Shown: positions 34,332 through 42,865, numbered from the stretch's first letter. The stretch is DNA of 64,000 bases from Mycolicibacterium lacusdiani (GCF_021916785.1 NZ_JAKCFC010000010.1:62001-126000); one strand, 5' to 3'. Numbers and translations: made by a program. The notes: generated by a model not told the origin, from the letters alone.

Positions 34332-35135
34332 TTACGTCGGCAGGCCACCCGTGTCGCATGGCGCGTCGTGGCCGTCGTCGATGAGCTGCAGCGTCACCCG
34401 CATCTGAGAGGGCTCGATGCTGCCCGACCAGTCGTCGTAGGGATGGTCGAGGAACCCCACCACGAGCATTGCCGACGTCACGAGGGCTGAGACGAACGCA
34501 ATGGGCAACGCCTGGACCACGGCGCCCTCGCGGCGGTCGGCCTGCACGCACATGTAGGTGAGGATGGAGGTCGCGCCGATGCCGAGGACGATCCACAGCG
34601 GCATCGGCACCGAAGGTGCGGCCTCGGCGGCGCGGGCGCGGCGTCCGTCGCGGCGCTGCGCCTGCTGGTCGAACCACTGGCTGTACGCCGCCTCCTGCTT
34701 CGCGGTGGTCGGAGTGATCGCCGCGAAGTCCGTCACCATCGTGTCGACCCAGCCTTGCACTGCAGCGGAGGATTCTCCGCGCTCCATCGCAGGCCACTCG
34801 TCGGCGACGACGGCGCGCGAATAACAAATCAAGTCGCCGTGCAGGCGCGTGCCGTCGTGCCCCTCGAGGACGTCTGCCACGTTGTGCAGTTCCGTGACGG
34901 AGATGGCCTCCATGGTGCCGCCGTCGCGGGCGCGCTGATAGTTCTGCAGCGCGTAGAAGATGGTGAAGGCAAGCAGCACCGCGAACATCGTGCCGATCAC
35001 CGTGAGAGCACCTGCGGCCCGGGTGCTGTCGATGAACCAACCAGGGTCCGGTGCGCGACGCCGCGCCGACAGCTTCACGACGACTGCAGTCGTCACCACG
35101 ATGACGAGTACCGCCCCCGCCAACAGAGTGAGCAT
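34332..35135 (-). CDS. DUF4239 (bestrophin-like) membrane protein
   Basis: The 267-residue protein has two N-terminal hydrophobic helices (MLTLLAGAVLVIVVTTAVVV; LTVIGTMFAVLLAFTIFYAL). A soluble stretch containing the conserved EAISVTELHNVADVLEGHDG follows, then two helices near the C-terminus. This is the layout of DUF4239 proteins, which are distantly like bestrophin channels. ATG 35135 is preferred to an upstream start that would add 42 atypical residues. It is convergent with the SDR gene. Confidence 0.78.
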   Translation of the reverse strand: MLTLLAGAVLVIVVTTAVVVKLSARRRAPDPGWFIDSTRAAGALTVIGTMFAVLLAFTIFYALQNYQRARDGGTMEAISVTELHNVADVLEGHDGTRLHGDLICYSRAVVADEWPAMERGESSAAVQGWVDTMVTDFAAITPTTAKQEAAYSQWFDQQAQRRDGRRARAAEAAPSVPMPLWIVLGIGATSILTYMCVQADRREGAVVQALPIAFVSALVTSAMLVVGFLDHPYDDWSGSIEPSQMRVTLQLIDDGHDAPCDTGGLPT

Positions 35136-35338
35136 GAAGATCTCATCGCAAAATGCGGTGATCGCTGCGAGCACCGCCCGCCCATTGTGGGGCCACGCAA
35201 GCGCGCACGGTGAGAAACCGACTACTGCACTTTCGGCGGCGTCAACGCAGTGACTACACATCGTCTGTGCGCCCGCGACTCAGAACCCACTCGTCGGCTC
35301 CGATCGCACCGTCCTGAGCTGGCCTTTTCTGGTCTGGC

Positions 35339-35365
35339 GGTTTGGCTGCCCCCGGTTGCGGGCAT
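35339..35365 (+). promoter_or_regulatory. Candidate SigF-type promoter of the DUF4235 gene
   Basis: GGTTT (35339-35343), a 16-base spacer and GGGCAT (35360-35365) differ at one position from the mycobacterial SigF pattern GTTT-N15-17-GGGTA. The start of transcription would be about 43 bases before the ATG. A short inverted repeat CTGTTG-CCAGA-CAACAG (35384-35400) follows. The 279-base gap holds nothing else I recognise. Confidence 0.35.
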
Positions 35366-35414
35366 CTCGCCCCCGACGACCAACTGTTGCCAGACAACAG
35401 CGAAAGGGGCCTTG

Positions 35415-35705
35415 ATGCCAAATCAATCCAGCACGACGGCGAAGATCATGTACAGGCCATTCGGATTGGCCGGTTCTCTGCTCGGTGGTGTCATTGCGAC
35501 CGCGATCTTCAAGCAGATCTGGCAGAGGGCGGCGCCGGGACCCAAGGCGGACCCGCCAGGTCCGCTGGAGACCGAGTATCCGTTGCGCCAGATCCTGATC
35601 GCCGCCGCAATCCAGGGCGCCATCTTCGGCGTGGTCAAGACCGTCATCGACCGCCAAGGTGCCCGGATGTTCCAGCGGGCGACCGGCGAGTGGCCCGGCA
35701 GCTGA
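35415..35705 (+). CDS. DUF4235 small membrane protein
   Basis: The 96-residue protein begins at ATG 35415 behind AAAGGGG. Two hydrophobic helices (FGLAGSLLGGVIATAIFKQI and LIAAAIQGAIFGVVKTVIDR) enclose a short Pro-rich loop. This is the DUF4235 pattern, a family of small actinobacterial membrane proteins often seen among stress-response genes. Function is unknown. Confidence 0.82.
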   Translation: MPNQSSTTAKIMYRPFGLAGSLLGGVIATAIFKQIWQRAAPGPKADPPGPLETEYPLRQILIAAAIQGAIFGVVKTVIDRQGARMFQRATGEWPGS

Positions 35706-35784
35706 TTCGCCGCTGGCGATGAATTCCGCACGGCCCACGGGTCCACCTCCCGACTGAGACGACCAACTCTGACGGGAGCATCGC

Positions 35785-36411
35785 ATGGGCCTCATCCACA
35801 TCGAAGTGTTCGCAACGGTCGATCTCGTCGGGCAGGCGCCCGGGGGACCCGACGAGGACCCGATCGGATTCTCGTTCGGCGGATGGCAGGCGCCCCTGAT
35901 CGACGAGGTCGCAGGTGCCCAGATCGATGCTGCCTACGAGGGCACCGATGCCCTTCTGCTGGGCAGGCGCACCTACGACATCTTCGCCGCCTTCTGGCCC
36001 GAGCGGGACGACGAGTTCGCCACGCTCTTCAACGCCGTCCCGAAGTACGTGGCCTCCCGTGGGAAACCCGATCTCTCCTGGGCCGGCTCGACTCGACTCG
36101 GTCCGGACCTGGCACGCGAAGTGCGCGAGATTCGCGACCGACACGAGCACGTGGTCGTCGTCGGCAGCCTGAACCTGGTCCAGACCCTGTTGCGCGAGAA
36201 GCTGTTCGACCGCCTCGACCTATGGGTGCATCCGATCGTCCTCGGAGTCGGGAAGAAGGTCTTCGACGATGGCGCGGTGCCCACGAGCCTGGCGCTCCTC
36301 GAGCCTCCGGTGGCCAGCCCGAAGGGCACCGTGTTCCTGCGTTACGGGCTGGCCGACGGGACGCCCGAGACCGGCGACATGAGTGCGCCCGAGCGCGCCT
36401 CGGCGACGTGA
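35785..36411 (+). CDS. Dihydrofolate reductase / RibD C-terminal-like protein
   Basis: The 208-residue reductase-fold protein reads MGLIHIEVFATVDLVGQAPG, then TDALLLGRRTYDIFAAFWP and VVVVGSLNLVQTLLREKLFD. These are the three conserved blocks of the RibD_C family. NADPH-dependent reduction is expected but the substrate is unknown; these stand-alone proteins are not riboflavin enzymes. ATG 35785 follows GACGGGAG. Confidence 0.83.
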   Translation: MGLIHIEVFATVDLVGQAPGGPDEDPIGFSFGGWQAPLIDEVAGAQIDAAYEGTDALLLGRRTYDIFAAFWPERDDEFATLFNAVPKYVASRGKPDLSWAGSTRLGPDLAREVREIRDRHEHVVVVGSLNLVQTLLREKLFDRLDLWVHPIVLGVGKKVFDDGAVPTSLALLEPPVASPKGTVFLRYGLADGTPETGDMSAPERASAT

Positions 36412-36481
36412 TGCGCGATGCGGGGGGCCGACACGCGGGCACACTGGTGCCAGACCGCCTGACAGGAACGAGGCACCAGCC

Positions 36482-37627
36482 ATGACCGCACCGTTACCCG
36501 ACACCGCGCTGGAAGTGCGCTCGCTCGTGACGTCGCAGGGCACGCTCGAACTCTCCCTGCAGGACGTGAGCGTCCCGGCACCCGGCGTCGACGAGGTGCT
36601 GGTTCGCGTCGAGGCGGCCCCGATCAATCCATCGGACCTGGGACTGCTCGTCGCCGGCGCTGACATGTCCGCGGCGAAGGTCGAGGGCACACCGGAGCGT
36701 CCCGTCGTGACGGCACAGCTGGGCGCGGGCGCGCTGAAGGCCTTGTCCGCTCGCGTGGACGAGTCACTTCCCGTGGGCAACGAGGGTGCGGGGACCGTCG
36801 TCGCCGCGGGATCGTCCCCGGCCGCGCAGGCGCTCCTCGGCAGGACGGTAGGCGTCGCCGGCGGCGCGATGTACAGCCAGTATCGCGTGGTCGGCGCCGC
36901 ATCGTGTCTCGTTCTGCCCGAGGGCACTTCGGCGAAGGACGGCGCATCGTCGTTCGTCAATCCCATGACCGCCCTCGGGATGGTGGAGACCATGCGCCGC
37001 GAGGGCCACTCGGCCCTGGTGCACACCGCGGCCGCGTCGAACCTCGGCCAGATGCTCGTCAAGCTGTGCGCCAAGGACGGGGTGCCGCTGGTGAACGTGG
37101 TCCGCAAGGCGGAGCAGGAGGACCTGCTGCGCGGGCTCGGGGCAACGCACGTGTGCAACACGTCGTCGCCGTCCTTTGCGACCGATCTCGTCGAGGCGCT
37201 CAAGGCGACGTCGGCGACGCTCGCGTTCGACGCCACGGGCGGAGGAAGGTTGGCCAGCGACATCCTCAATGCGATGGAGCAGGCGATCAACGCAGCGGCG
37301 GCGGAGTACTCCCGCTACGGGTCGGCCGTCCACAAGCAGGTGTACGTCTACGGCGGGCTCGACACGGGCCCGACGGTGCTCACCAGGAACTTCGGCATGG
37401 CATGGGGTTTGGGCGGATGGCTGCTCACCCCATTCCTGCAGACCGCAGGCGCCGAGACGATCGGCCGGCTCCGCGCGCGGGTGGGCGAAGAACTCACCAC
37501 CACGTTCGCCAGCACCTACACCCGTGAGGTGTCATTGGCCGGGATGCTGGCACCCGAGGCGTTCACCGCCTACGTCAAGCGCGCGACGGGAGAGAAGTTC
37601 CTCGTGACGCCGCATTCGGCCCAGTAG
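36482..37627 (+). CDS. Medium-chain zinc-independent NAD(P)H quinone/alcohol oxidoreductase
   Basis: The 381-residue MDR protein has a GroES-like N-terminal domain (EVLVRVEAAPINPSDLGLLV) with an insert (about residues 55-90) before the GNEGAGTVVAAGSS turn. The nucleotide-binding segment SALVHTAAASNLGQMLVKLC replaces the usual GGVG motif. Structural and catalytic zinc ligands are absent, so a quinone-reductase-like role is likelier than alcohol dehydrogenase. ATG 36482 is used. Confidence 0.8.
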   Translation: MTAPLPDTALEVRSLVTSQGTLELSLQDVSVPAPGVDEVLVRVEAAPINPSDLGLLVAGADMSAAKVEGTPERPVVTAQLGAGALKALSARVDESLPVGNEGAGTVVAAGSSPAAQALLGRTVGVAGGAMYSQYRVVGAASCLVLPEGTSAKDGASSFVNPMTALGMVETMRREGHSALVHTAAASNLGQMLVKLCAKDGVPLVNVVRKAEQEDLLRGLGATHVCNTSSPSFATDLVEALKATSATLAFDATGGGRLASDILNAMEQAINAAAAEYSRYGSAVHKQVYVYGGLDTGPTVLTRNFGMAWGLGGWLLTPFLQTAGAETIGRLRARVGEELTTTFASTYTREVSLAGMLAPEAFTAYVKRATGEKFLVTPHSAQ

Positions 37628-37751
37628 TCAGTACGCCAGCTGGTTGACCGCGCCTCCGAAGACGCGCGGTAGGGCCGTCGCGGCAGGCACCAGGCGGGCA
37701 GGGTGGGCGCAAACCACGAGGGCAGCTAGATGAAGGAGGTGTCGTCCGCTG

Positions 37752-38336
37752 CTAAACGCACTCCACCAGGCCGCGCGTGTCCTCGCCGATGATGCCCACG
37801 GTGGCGTGGAGACGGAACCGACGTTCGGCGTCATCGTAGGTGGCGCAGACGATGCCAAGCTTCTCGGCGTCGACCAATCGTGCCACCACGGGCGATCGCT
37901 GCATCAGGAGCAGGCCGGTCTGGGCGATGTGAGCCGTCGTGATGGACTCGACCGTGGCGGCGGTGGTTCCGCGGTGTACTACCGACAGCAAGGCATGTTC
38001 CACGGTTGCGCGCATGGCACCCGAGGGCAGTTCGGCGCTCTCCCATGCGTGCAGTGCCGCCCTCATCGCAGAGCAGTCATCGTGGCCGAGCACGACGATC
38101 AGTGGGACTTCCATTGCCTCGACGGCATGTTCGATGCTGGCCAGAACGCTCGCGTCGATGGTGTGCCCCCATGTGCTGACGTCTATGAGGGGGCTCTGCG
38201 GCCCGAACATCGCTTCACTCGACTGCTGCGCGTCGGAGCATCGGAAGAGCGCAGCGACGGGGTGGACTGTCGGCTTCGCGGAGCGATTCTGGCTGGCCTC
38301 ACGGAGTCGATCCCAGGCCATTGAAGGAGAAACCAT
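37752..38336 (-). CDS. Beta-carbonic anhydrase-like protein with altered active site
   Basis: The 194-residue protein has the beta-carbonic anhydrase zinc ligands Cys33 (FRCSDAQ), His85 and Cys88 (VVLGHDDCSAM), plus the conserved LASIEHAVEAMEVPLIVVLG. In active enzymes the first motif reads CxDSR; here the Arg of the Asp-Arg dyad is Gln37 while Asp35 is kept. The usual RxAGN turn is VSTWGH. It may therefore be a weak enzyme, or a bicarbonate/CO2 sensor or regulator. It is the last gene of the dab operon, 26 bases behind the PII-like gene. Start ATG 38336 follows AAAGGTG. Confidence 0.82.
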   Translation of the reverse strand: MVSPSMAWDRLREASQNRSAKPTVHPVAALFRCSDAQQSSEAMFGPQSPLIDVSTWGHTIDASVLASIEHAVEAMEVPLIVVLGHDDCSAMRAALHAWESAELPSGAMRATVEHALLSVVHRGTTAATVESITTAHIAQTGLLLMQRSPVVARLVDAEKLGIVCATYDDAERRFRLHATVGIIGEDTRGLVECV

Positions 38337-38362
38337 GACAGAAGACACCTTTCGCGGATTGG

Positions 38363-38683
38363 CTAGCTGAAGTATTCGGGGCGGCTGACGTAGGTGTCGC
38401 TGACGAACATGACGCCGGAGGACGCGTCCAGTAGTGGCCGCAGGCCGGCGAGGAGCGCGTCGGCTTTCTCGTCGGGTACGACGGTGATGATCAGTTCGAG
38501 CGTTGCCTGCTGATTGAACAGGAGACGACCTTGCCGGTAGCCGTGATGGCCGAGCCCCGAAACCCCGGACAGACTGGTGTATCCGGTGGCGCCGACACTG
38601 CTGATGAGTTCCCTCACCGCTGGGGTGTCGCTTCCGCTGACGACGACTTCGATCTTCGTCATCTTGGTCAATGCAGGTGTCAT
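38363..38683 (-). CDS. PII-like signalling protein of the dab operon (SbtB/CPII-like)
   Basis: The 106-residue protein has the ferredoxin-like PII fold pattern. The first strand is TKIEVVVSG, then SSVGATGYTSLSGVSGLGHH with a short T-loop-like segment (GYRQGRLLFNQQ), then LELIITVVPDEKADALLAGL and VMFVSDTYVSRPEYF. GATGYT and the closing V-R-x-E-F resemble SbtB/carbonic PII proteins, which sense adenine nucleotides or bicarbonate and regulate Ci uptake. Start ATG 38683 has GAGGAG upstream and overlaps the dabA stop (ATGA). Confidence 0.82.
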   Translation of the reverse strand: MTPALTKMTKIEVVVSGSDTPAVRELISSVGATGYTSLSGVSGLGHHGYRQGRLLFNQQATLELIITVVPDEKADALLAGLRPLLDASSGVMFVSDTYVSRPEYFS

Positions 38684-41235
38684 GAGAACATCTCCTCGTT
38701 GTGAGCGGTTTCTTCGATGGGCGTTCCGTTCCATGGCCGCCAGGCGGTGTGCGTCCAGCGTTGCCACGGCTCTCCAGGCCGTCCGCGAGCGGCGATGGTG
38801 ATCCAGTCATTCCCGATGATCTGTTGCAGGATGGGGTTGCGACTGATCACGGCGTCGACGCGGGCGAGGGGTGCCTCGATGATCGCAAGCAAGCGCTGGG
38901 GCTCGTGCACGTGCCGGTGCCCGTGACCGACCGACTGCCACGGGAGTCCGAGCCGTAGGTCGCCTGAGTGGCCGGCGAGGACTCCGACGTCGCCGACCAC
39001 GTTGTGAATGGTCTTCGTCCCGGCGCCGAACACGGCGGGGGCAACGGTTGAGAAGTAGTACTGGTTGTTGATCCATTGGGCGACCACCAGTGGTGCGGTG
39101 AGGATGGTTTCGAGGGCGGTGCCGTCGACGTCTGCTTCGCCGTCGTAGGAGTGTAGGAACGCTCGACGCTGCAAGTCGAGCGTGCGTGTCATGGTGCGGG
39201 GACCGATGATGAACGCGGCGTTACCCGCCAATCCCCACTCGGGATACACCTGCGCCCAATCAACCGATCTGCCGGCAACGTGCGCCGCAGCTGCGTTGGG
39301 CGACTTCCGCTTTCCGGCACCTGGGAGGGTCGCGGACCGCTCTGAGGCCAGCGTGCGTCCGGCAGCAGCGAGGTCGGTCTCGAGACGGGTGAGATCAGCG
39401 CGGTGGCTCGGCGGTACGAGATGCGGGTCGAGCACGGTGACGCAGTCGGTAGTCGTGTCATGCACGGCCGCGACGACGTGAGTGTGTTCGGGAATGCGGA
39501 TGCCGGACCGTGCAAGCTCGTCGCGTACGTCAGGCTGGTTCAGGATGCGCGCAGCGGTTCGTGCATTGGGGCTACCGCTCTGCCCTCCACAGGCTCCGCA
39601 GTCGAGCGACGCTTGGTAGGGGTTGTTCTCGGTGCTGCTCTCGTGGCCACACAAGACCACCAGTCGACCGAAGTGTTCGGTCAGGCCGATCGTCTTCAGC
39701 ATGACGAGGCCGAAGAGCGCGCGGTCTGCCAATTGCATCGCGTCCACGTTGACCTTGGTCGACACCGGTGGAGCCATGACGGAGCGGAACCTGCGTCGGA
39801 CACTCCCTGCGAATGACGGGGCTAGCGTCTTCGCCGCCGCGAGCGGACCCGCGATCCACCCTGCCGCTTCTGCAAGGGTGAATGGCCCCGTCATGGATTC
39901 CTTGGCGGCGTGGAAGGCCGACTCGGCCCCTGCCACTCGAACAGCTCCCGTGACCGTTCTCTTGGTGGCAACGCCCGATCTCGTGTCTGGTTCCTCGACG
40001 ACGTCGTGGCTCGGCGCGATCAAAACCGGGCACGAATCGACTGGAGCGCCGCCCAGCATGTTCGTGAAGCGTATTGCGACGGCGAAGAACCCGGCAAAAC
40101 CAAATGTCTCGTAGTCGCCTCGAGCCTCGAGGTGACGCCGCAGGCCTTCTGATCGAGTGTCGATGCACGCGATCAACTGTGTGTGGGCCGGCGACGCGGG
40201 CGATCGGGAGTCGATCGACAGCCGCGAGAGGAGTTCGTCTTGGTAGTGAGCTTCGTAGGCGTTCTGCCAGATCATCGGCCGGGCTTGCGGTGGCATCGCT
40301 GCCAATAGCCTGGCAAGTGTGATCGCTTCTGATCGGGAGGGCTGAGGCAGGGCCCAGACCTCGACGAGGCGAGCGACCCGGTCGCGGGCGGTTGGAGGTT
40401 CCGGTGATTGGTGCCGCACTGGCGTGGGTTGGCGCTGGTCGTATTTCAGCAGTGCAGCCTCGTACGTCACGCGCATCGCCAGGTACTGCAGGAGGTCGAT
40501 TCCGGTCTCTCGGTCTGAGCACCAATGCACGTGGGCTGCCCAGCCCGGCTGGCGAGTCAAGTGCGCCTGGAAGTAGGAAACCCGCTCCTCGTCTGCGACG
40601 TCGAGGGCGCGAAGCGCTTCGAGCAGGGCATCGTCGGGGCGGTCAGCACAGGCACGTAGTTCGGAACGAACGGCGGGAGACAACGTCCGATCATTGTGGG
40701 CGAGCATCCGCCAGGCCGAGTAGAACCCGAGGTGTCGGCCTGGCATGGGCCACGCCGACTCACCGAGGAAGGCAGCCGACCACTTCGCGGCCTGGGCGTC
40801 CACGGTGTCGACCGCGTTGGAGGCCACCTGCTCGGCCCGAATCCGATATCGCCTGAATGGGTTTGAGACGGGTTCGCCGTGCACCAGGTCAGCTCGCAAC
40901 AACTCGACCGCGGTGATGCGACGGCCGGACAGCTCGACTTGCGGCTCCTTCGGCAGCCTGGGGAAGCGGCGCAGTAGCGCCTGTTCGACATCGGCATCGG
41001 TGATCCGTCCTCGCGCGTGCAACGACCGGAACGTGTCCTCGTCGAACGTTCCGCGCATGCCATAGAGGTCGCTTGCACGACGGATCGCCTGTTCGAAGGG
41101 CATCGACTGAAGGCCGCCAAGCGGGTTGACTGCGATGAACGTGCCAAGTGGGTAATGGGTGGGGAGCGCACGCGCAGCTAGTCGGACGTCGCTGCGTAGC
41201 CGTGTGCGACGGGAATCGAGCTGCCGATCGGTCAT
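38680..41235 (-). CDS. dabA: DabA, zinc-containing subunit of a DAB inorganic carbon accumulator (DUF2309/UPF0753)
   Basis: The 851-residue protein is the large subunit of the DabAB complex, which couples ion flux to one-way hydration of CO2 to bicarbonate. The carbonic-anhydrase-like zinc site is complete: Cys357 and Asp359 with Arg361 (IACIDTRSEG), His531 (VVLCGHESSTENNP) and Cys546 (LDCGACGGQSG). The His-to-Cys distance of 15 equals that of the characterised Halothiobacillus DabA. The N-terminal PLGTFIAVNPLGGLQSMPFE is family-typical. Start ATG 41235 is used; a GTG at 41244 overlapping the dabB stop would add three residues. Only short hydrophobic patches are seen, so it is peripheral to DabB. 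Confidence 0.92.
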   Translation of the reverse strand: MTDRQLDSRRTRLRSDVRLAARALPTHYPLGTFIAVNPLGGLQSMPFEQAIRRASDLYGMRGTFDEDTFRSLHARGRITDADVEQALLRRFPRLPKEPQVELSGRRITAVELLRADLVHGEPVSNPFRRYRIRAEQVASNAVDTVDAQAAKWSAAFLGESAWPMPGRHLGFYSAWRMLAHNDRTLSPAVRSELRACADRPDDALLEALRALDVADEERVSYFQAHLTRQPGWAAHVHWCSDRETGIDLLQYLAMRVTYEAALLKYDQRQPTPVRHQSPEPPTARDRVARLVEVWALPQPSRSEAITLARLLAAMPPQARPMIWQNAYEAHYQDELLSRLSIDSRSPASPAHTQLIACIDTRSEGLRRHLEARGDYETFGFAGFFAVAIRFTNMLGGAPVDSCPVLIAPSHDVVEEPDTRSGVATKRTVTGAVRVAGAESAFHAAKESMTGPFTLAEAAGWIAGPLAAAKTLAPSFAGSVRRRFRSVMAPPVSTKVNVDAMQLADRALFGLVMLKTIGLTEHFGRLVVLCGHESSTENNPYQASLDCGACGGQSGSPNARTAARILNQPDVRDELARSGIRIPEHTHVVAAVHDTTTDCVTVLDPHLVPPSHRADLTRLETDLAAAGRTLASERSATLPGAGKRKSPNAAAAHVAGRSVDWAQVYPEWGLAGNAAFIIGPRTMTRTLDLQRRAFLHSYDGEADVDGTALETILTAPLVVAQWINNQYYFSTVAPAVFGAGTKTIHNVVGDVGVLAGHSGDLRLGLPWQSVGHGHRHVHEPQRLLAIIEAPLARVDAVISRNPILQQIIGNDWITIAARGRPGEPWQRWTHTAWRPWNGTPIEETAHNEEMFS

Positions 41236-41243
41236 CTCTGTCA

Positions 41244-42758
41244 CTACTGCGGTCCTGTCGTTGCAGATCGGATGGTGCCTGCGCTGAGCGCGTAGGCATA
41301 GAGCGCCCGTTGTAGCGGCCGGGCGCGCGGGGACAGGCGCACACCTGCAAGCAGGCCGAGCGCGACGGCGGTCACCGCGATGACTGCCCATACCGCGGGC
41401 GCCGGTACCGAGGCTGGCGGGAGTGCGGGGGCCAAGAAATGGGTGACGGCACTGACCAAAGCCAGGTAGGCGATGGCAGCGGGCACTAGAACAGCAGCTG
41501 CGCTGAGCACTCCGCCCATGTCGGGCCTGCGCTGCAACCAGCCCCATGTGAGGGTTGCCCCAGTCGCCCAAGCGAATAGCAGGATCGCTTGCTCGGCGAT
41601 GTGCCCACCGGCAGCGTATGGGACGACCGTGATGGCTGCGTAGATGCTCGCGAGCGGAACCGTCGCGGCGATCACGATTGCCACGGGTTTGCGCCGACCG
41701 AGCCGCCGAAGCGCGGGCATGCCAGCAGTGCGGTGGTGCCGGGCGATTGCCGATCCGGAGGAGAGAAAGAGTGTCGCCTTGTAGAACCCGTGCGCGAACA
41801 GGTGCATGAGGGCTGCGGCCCACAGTCCGAGGCCGCACGTGAGGATCATGAATCCCATCTGCGCCATCGTCGAATACGCCAGGGCGCCTTTGACGTCGGG
41901 CTTCACCAGCGTGATCGTCGCTCCGTATGCGAGCGTGGTGACACCAGCGATGACCGCGAGGGCGGCTGCGAGGGTGGGGCTGGGCAGAGGGCTCGATTTG
42001 ATCAGCAGGATCCCGCCCGCGTTCACCACCCCCGCGTGCAGCATGGCCGATACCGGTGTGGGGGCGGTGAGGGTCGCGGGCAGCCACCGATGGAACGGGA
42101 TCTGGGCAGACCGGCTCAGCGCGGCGACGACGATGAGCAGAGTCATTACAGCGGCCATCGCGCCGCCGATCGGTGCAGTACGAAGATCGGCGAGATCGAT
42201 CGACTTCGTCTGCGTCGCAGACAAACCGACGGCCACCCACAGCGCACCATCGCCGATCGAGAATGCGATGGCGGTGCGTCGGACGCCGTCGCGCGCATTG
42301 GCCATTTGCCAGTAGGTGCCCAATAGCAAGCAGAGGGCGATGCCGGCCAGCGTCCATGCCGCTGCAAGGCCGACGAGGGTCGTCGCCGTCGCCAACATGG
42401 CGGATCCGGCGGTCAGTAATCCTGCACAACCGGTGAACCAACCCGCGCGGGGGTCGCCCGTCATGTATCGCATGGCGAATGCCTGTGCCACCGCGCTGAC
42501 GCCAAAGATCAGCAGTAGGAGCGCCAAGGCCAATCGGTCGGCGGTCATCGAGAAGGCCCCGGCATCGAGGCGAGCGGCGTCCCCGTCGGCAGATGTGATG
42601 GCCAACAACGCCGCGACGAAGAACCCCAGTCCCGCGGCCAGGGTGCCGATTCCGGCCGTCAGTGCCGGAACTCGTCGGCCAAGTATCGCTGCGCTGATGG
42701 CTGCCAGCAGCGGCGCGGTCATCAGCGCCGCCAGTGCCATCGTGTCGGGCTGCAACAT
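41244..42758 (-). CDS. dabB: DabB, NuoL/MrpA-like membrane subunit of the DAB system
   Basis: The 504-residue inner membrane protein has about 13-14 hydrophobic helices and the proton-antiporter (Proton_antipo_M) core: SAQIPFHRWLPATLTAPTPV, SAMLHAGVVNAGGILLIKSS, YSTMAQMGFMILTCGLGLWA and LMHLFAHGFYKATLFLSSGS. It is shorter than complex I NuoL (about 610), as expected for DabB. No other nuo genes are near, and dabA follows at once. It would supply the cation gradient to DabA. ATG 42758 has no Shine-Dalgarno, and its promoter predicts a leaderless mRNA. Confidence 0.9.
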   Translation of the reverse strand: MLQPDTMALAALMTAPLLAAISAAILGRRVPALTAGIGTLAAGLGFFVAALLAITSADGDAARLDAGAFSMTADRLALALLLLIFGVSAVAQAFAMRYMTGDPRAGWFTGCAGLLTAGSAMLATATTLVGLAAAWTLAGIALCLLLGTYWQMANARDGVRRTAIAFSIGDGALWVAVGLSATQTKSIDLADLRTAPIGGAMAAVMTLLIVVAALSRSAQIPFHRWLPATLTAPTPVSAMLHAGVVNAGGILLIKSSPLPSPTLAAALAVIAGVTTLAYGATITLVKPDVKGALAYSTMAQMGFMILTCGLGLWAAALMHLFAHGFYKATLFLSSGSAIARHHRTAGMPALRRLGRRKPVAIVIAATVPLASIYAAITVVPYAAGGHIAEQAILLFAWATGATLTWGWLQRRPDMGGVLSAAAVLVPAAIAYLALVSAVTHFLAPALPPASVPAPAVWAVIAVTAVALGLLAGVRLSPRARPLQRALYAYALSAGTIRSATTGPQ

Positions 42759-42765
42759 ACGAAGC

Positions 42766-42795
42766 AAATTACACGTATTAAAAAACGTGTGTCAA
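42766..42795 (-). promoter_or_regulatory. dab operon promoter with inverted repeat in the spacer
   Basis: On the minus strand: -35 TTGACA (42795-42790), then -10 TGTAAT (42773-42768, 16-base spacer) or TAATTT (42771-42766, 18-base spacer). The inverted repeat ACACGT-N8-ACGTGT (42771-42790) fills the spacer and is a candidate operator. The predicted start of transcription (42759-42761) is at the dabB ATG. Confidence 0.6.
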
Positions 42796-42865
42796 GCTTC
42801 GTGAAATATCTTGCAGGTGGAGACGGTACTACGGGAGGCTCGGGTGTCGCAGCGCTCGGCCGCCC

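Noticed and set aside
37628..37858. 76-codon minus-strand frame at the end of the dab operon
   Set aside because: It overlaps the 3' end of the carbonic-anhydrase-like gene out of frame and has no domain or ribosome site.
38680..42441. Single 1253-codon frame through dabA and part of dabB
   Set aside because: The upstream 400 codons are the shadow of dabB in another frame; family-like DabA sequence begins at about 41235.
41244..42758. Part of a respiratory complex I (nuoL) operon
   Set aside because: No other nuo genes flank it, the protein is shorter than NuoL, and it is directly coupled to dabA.
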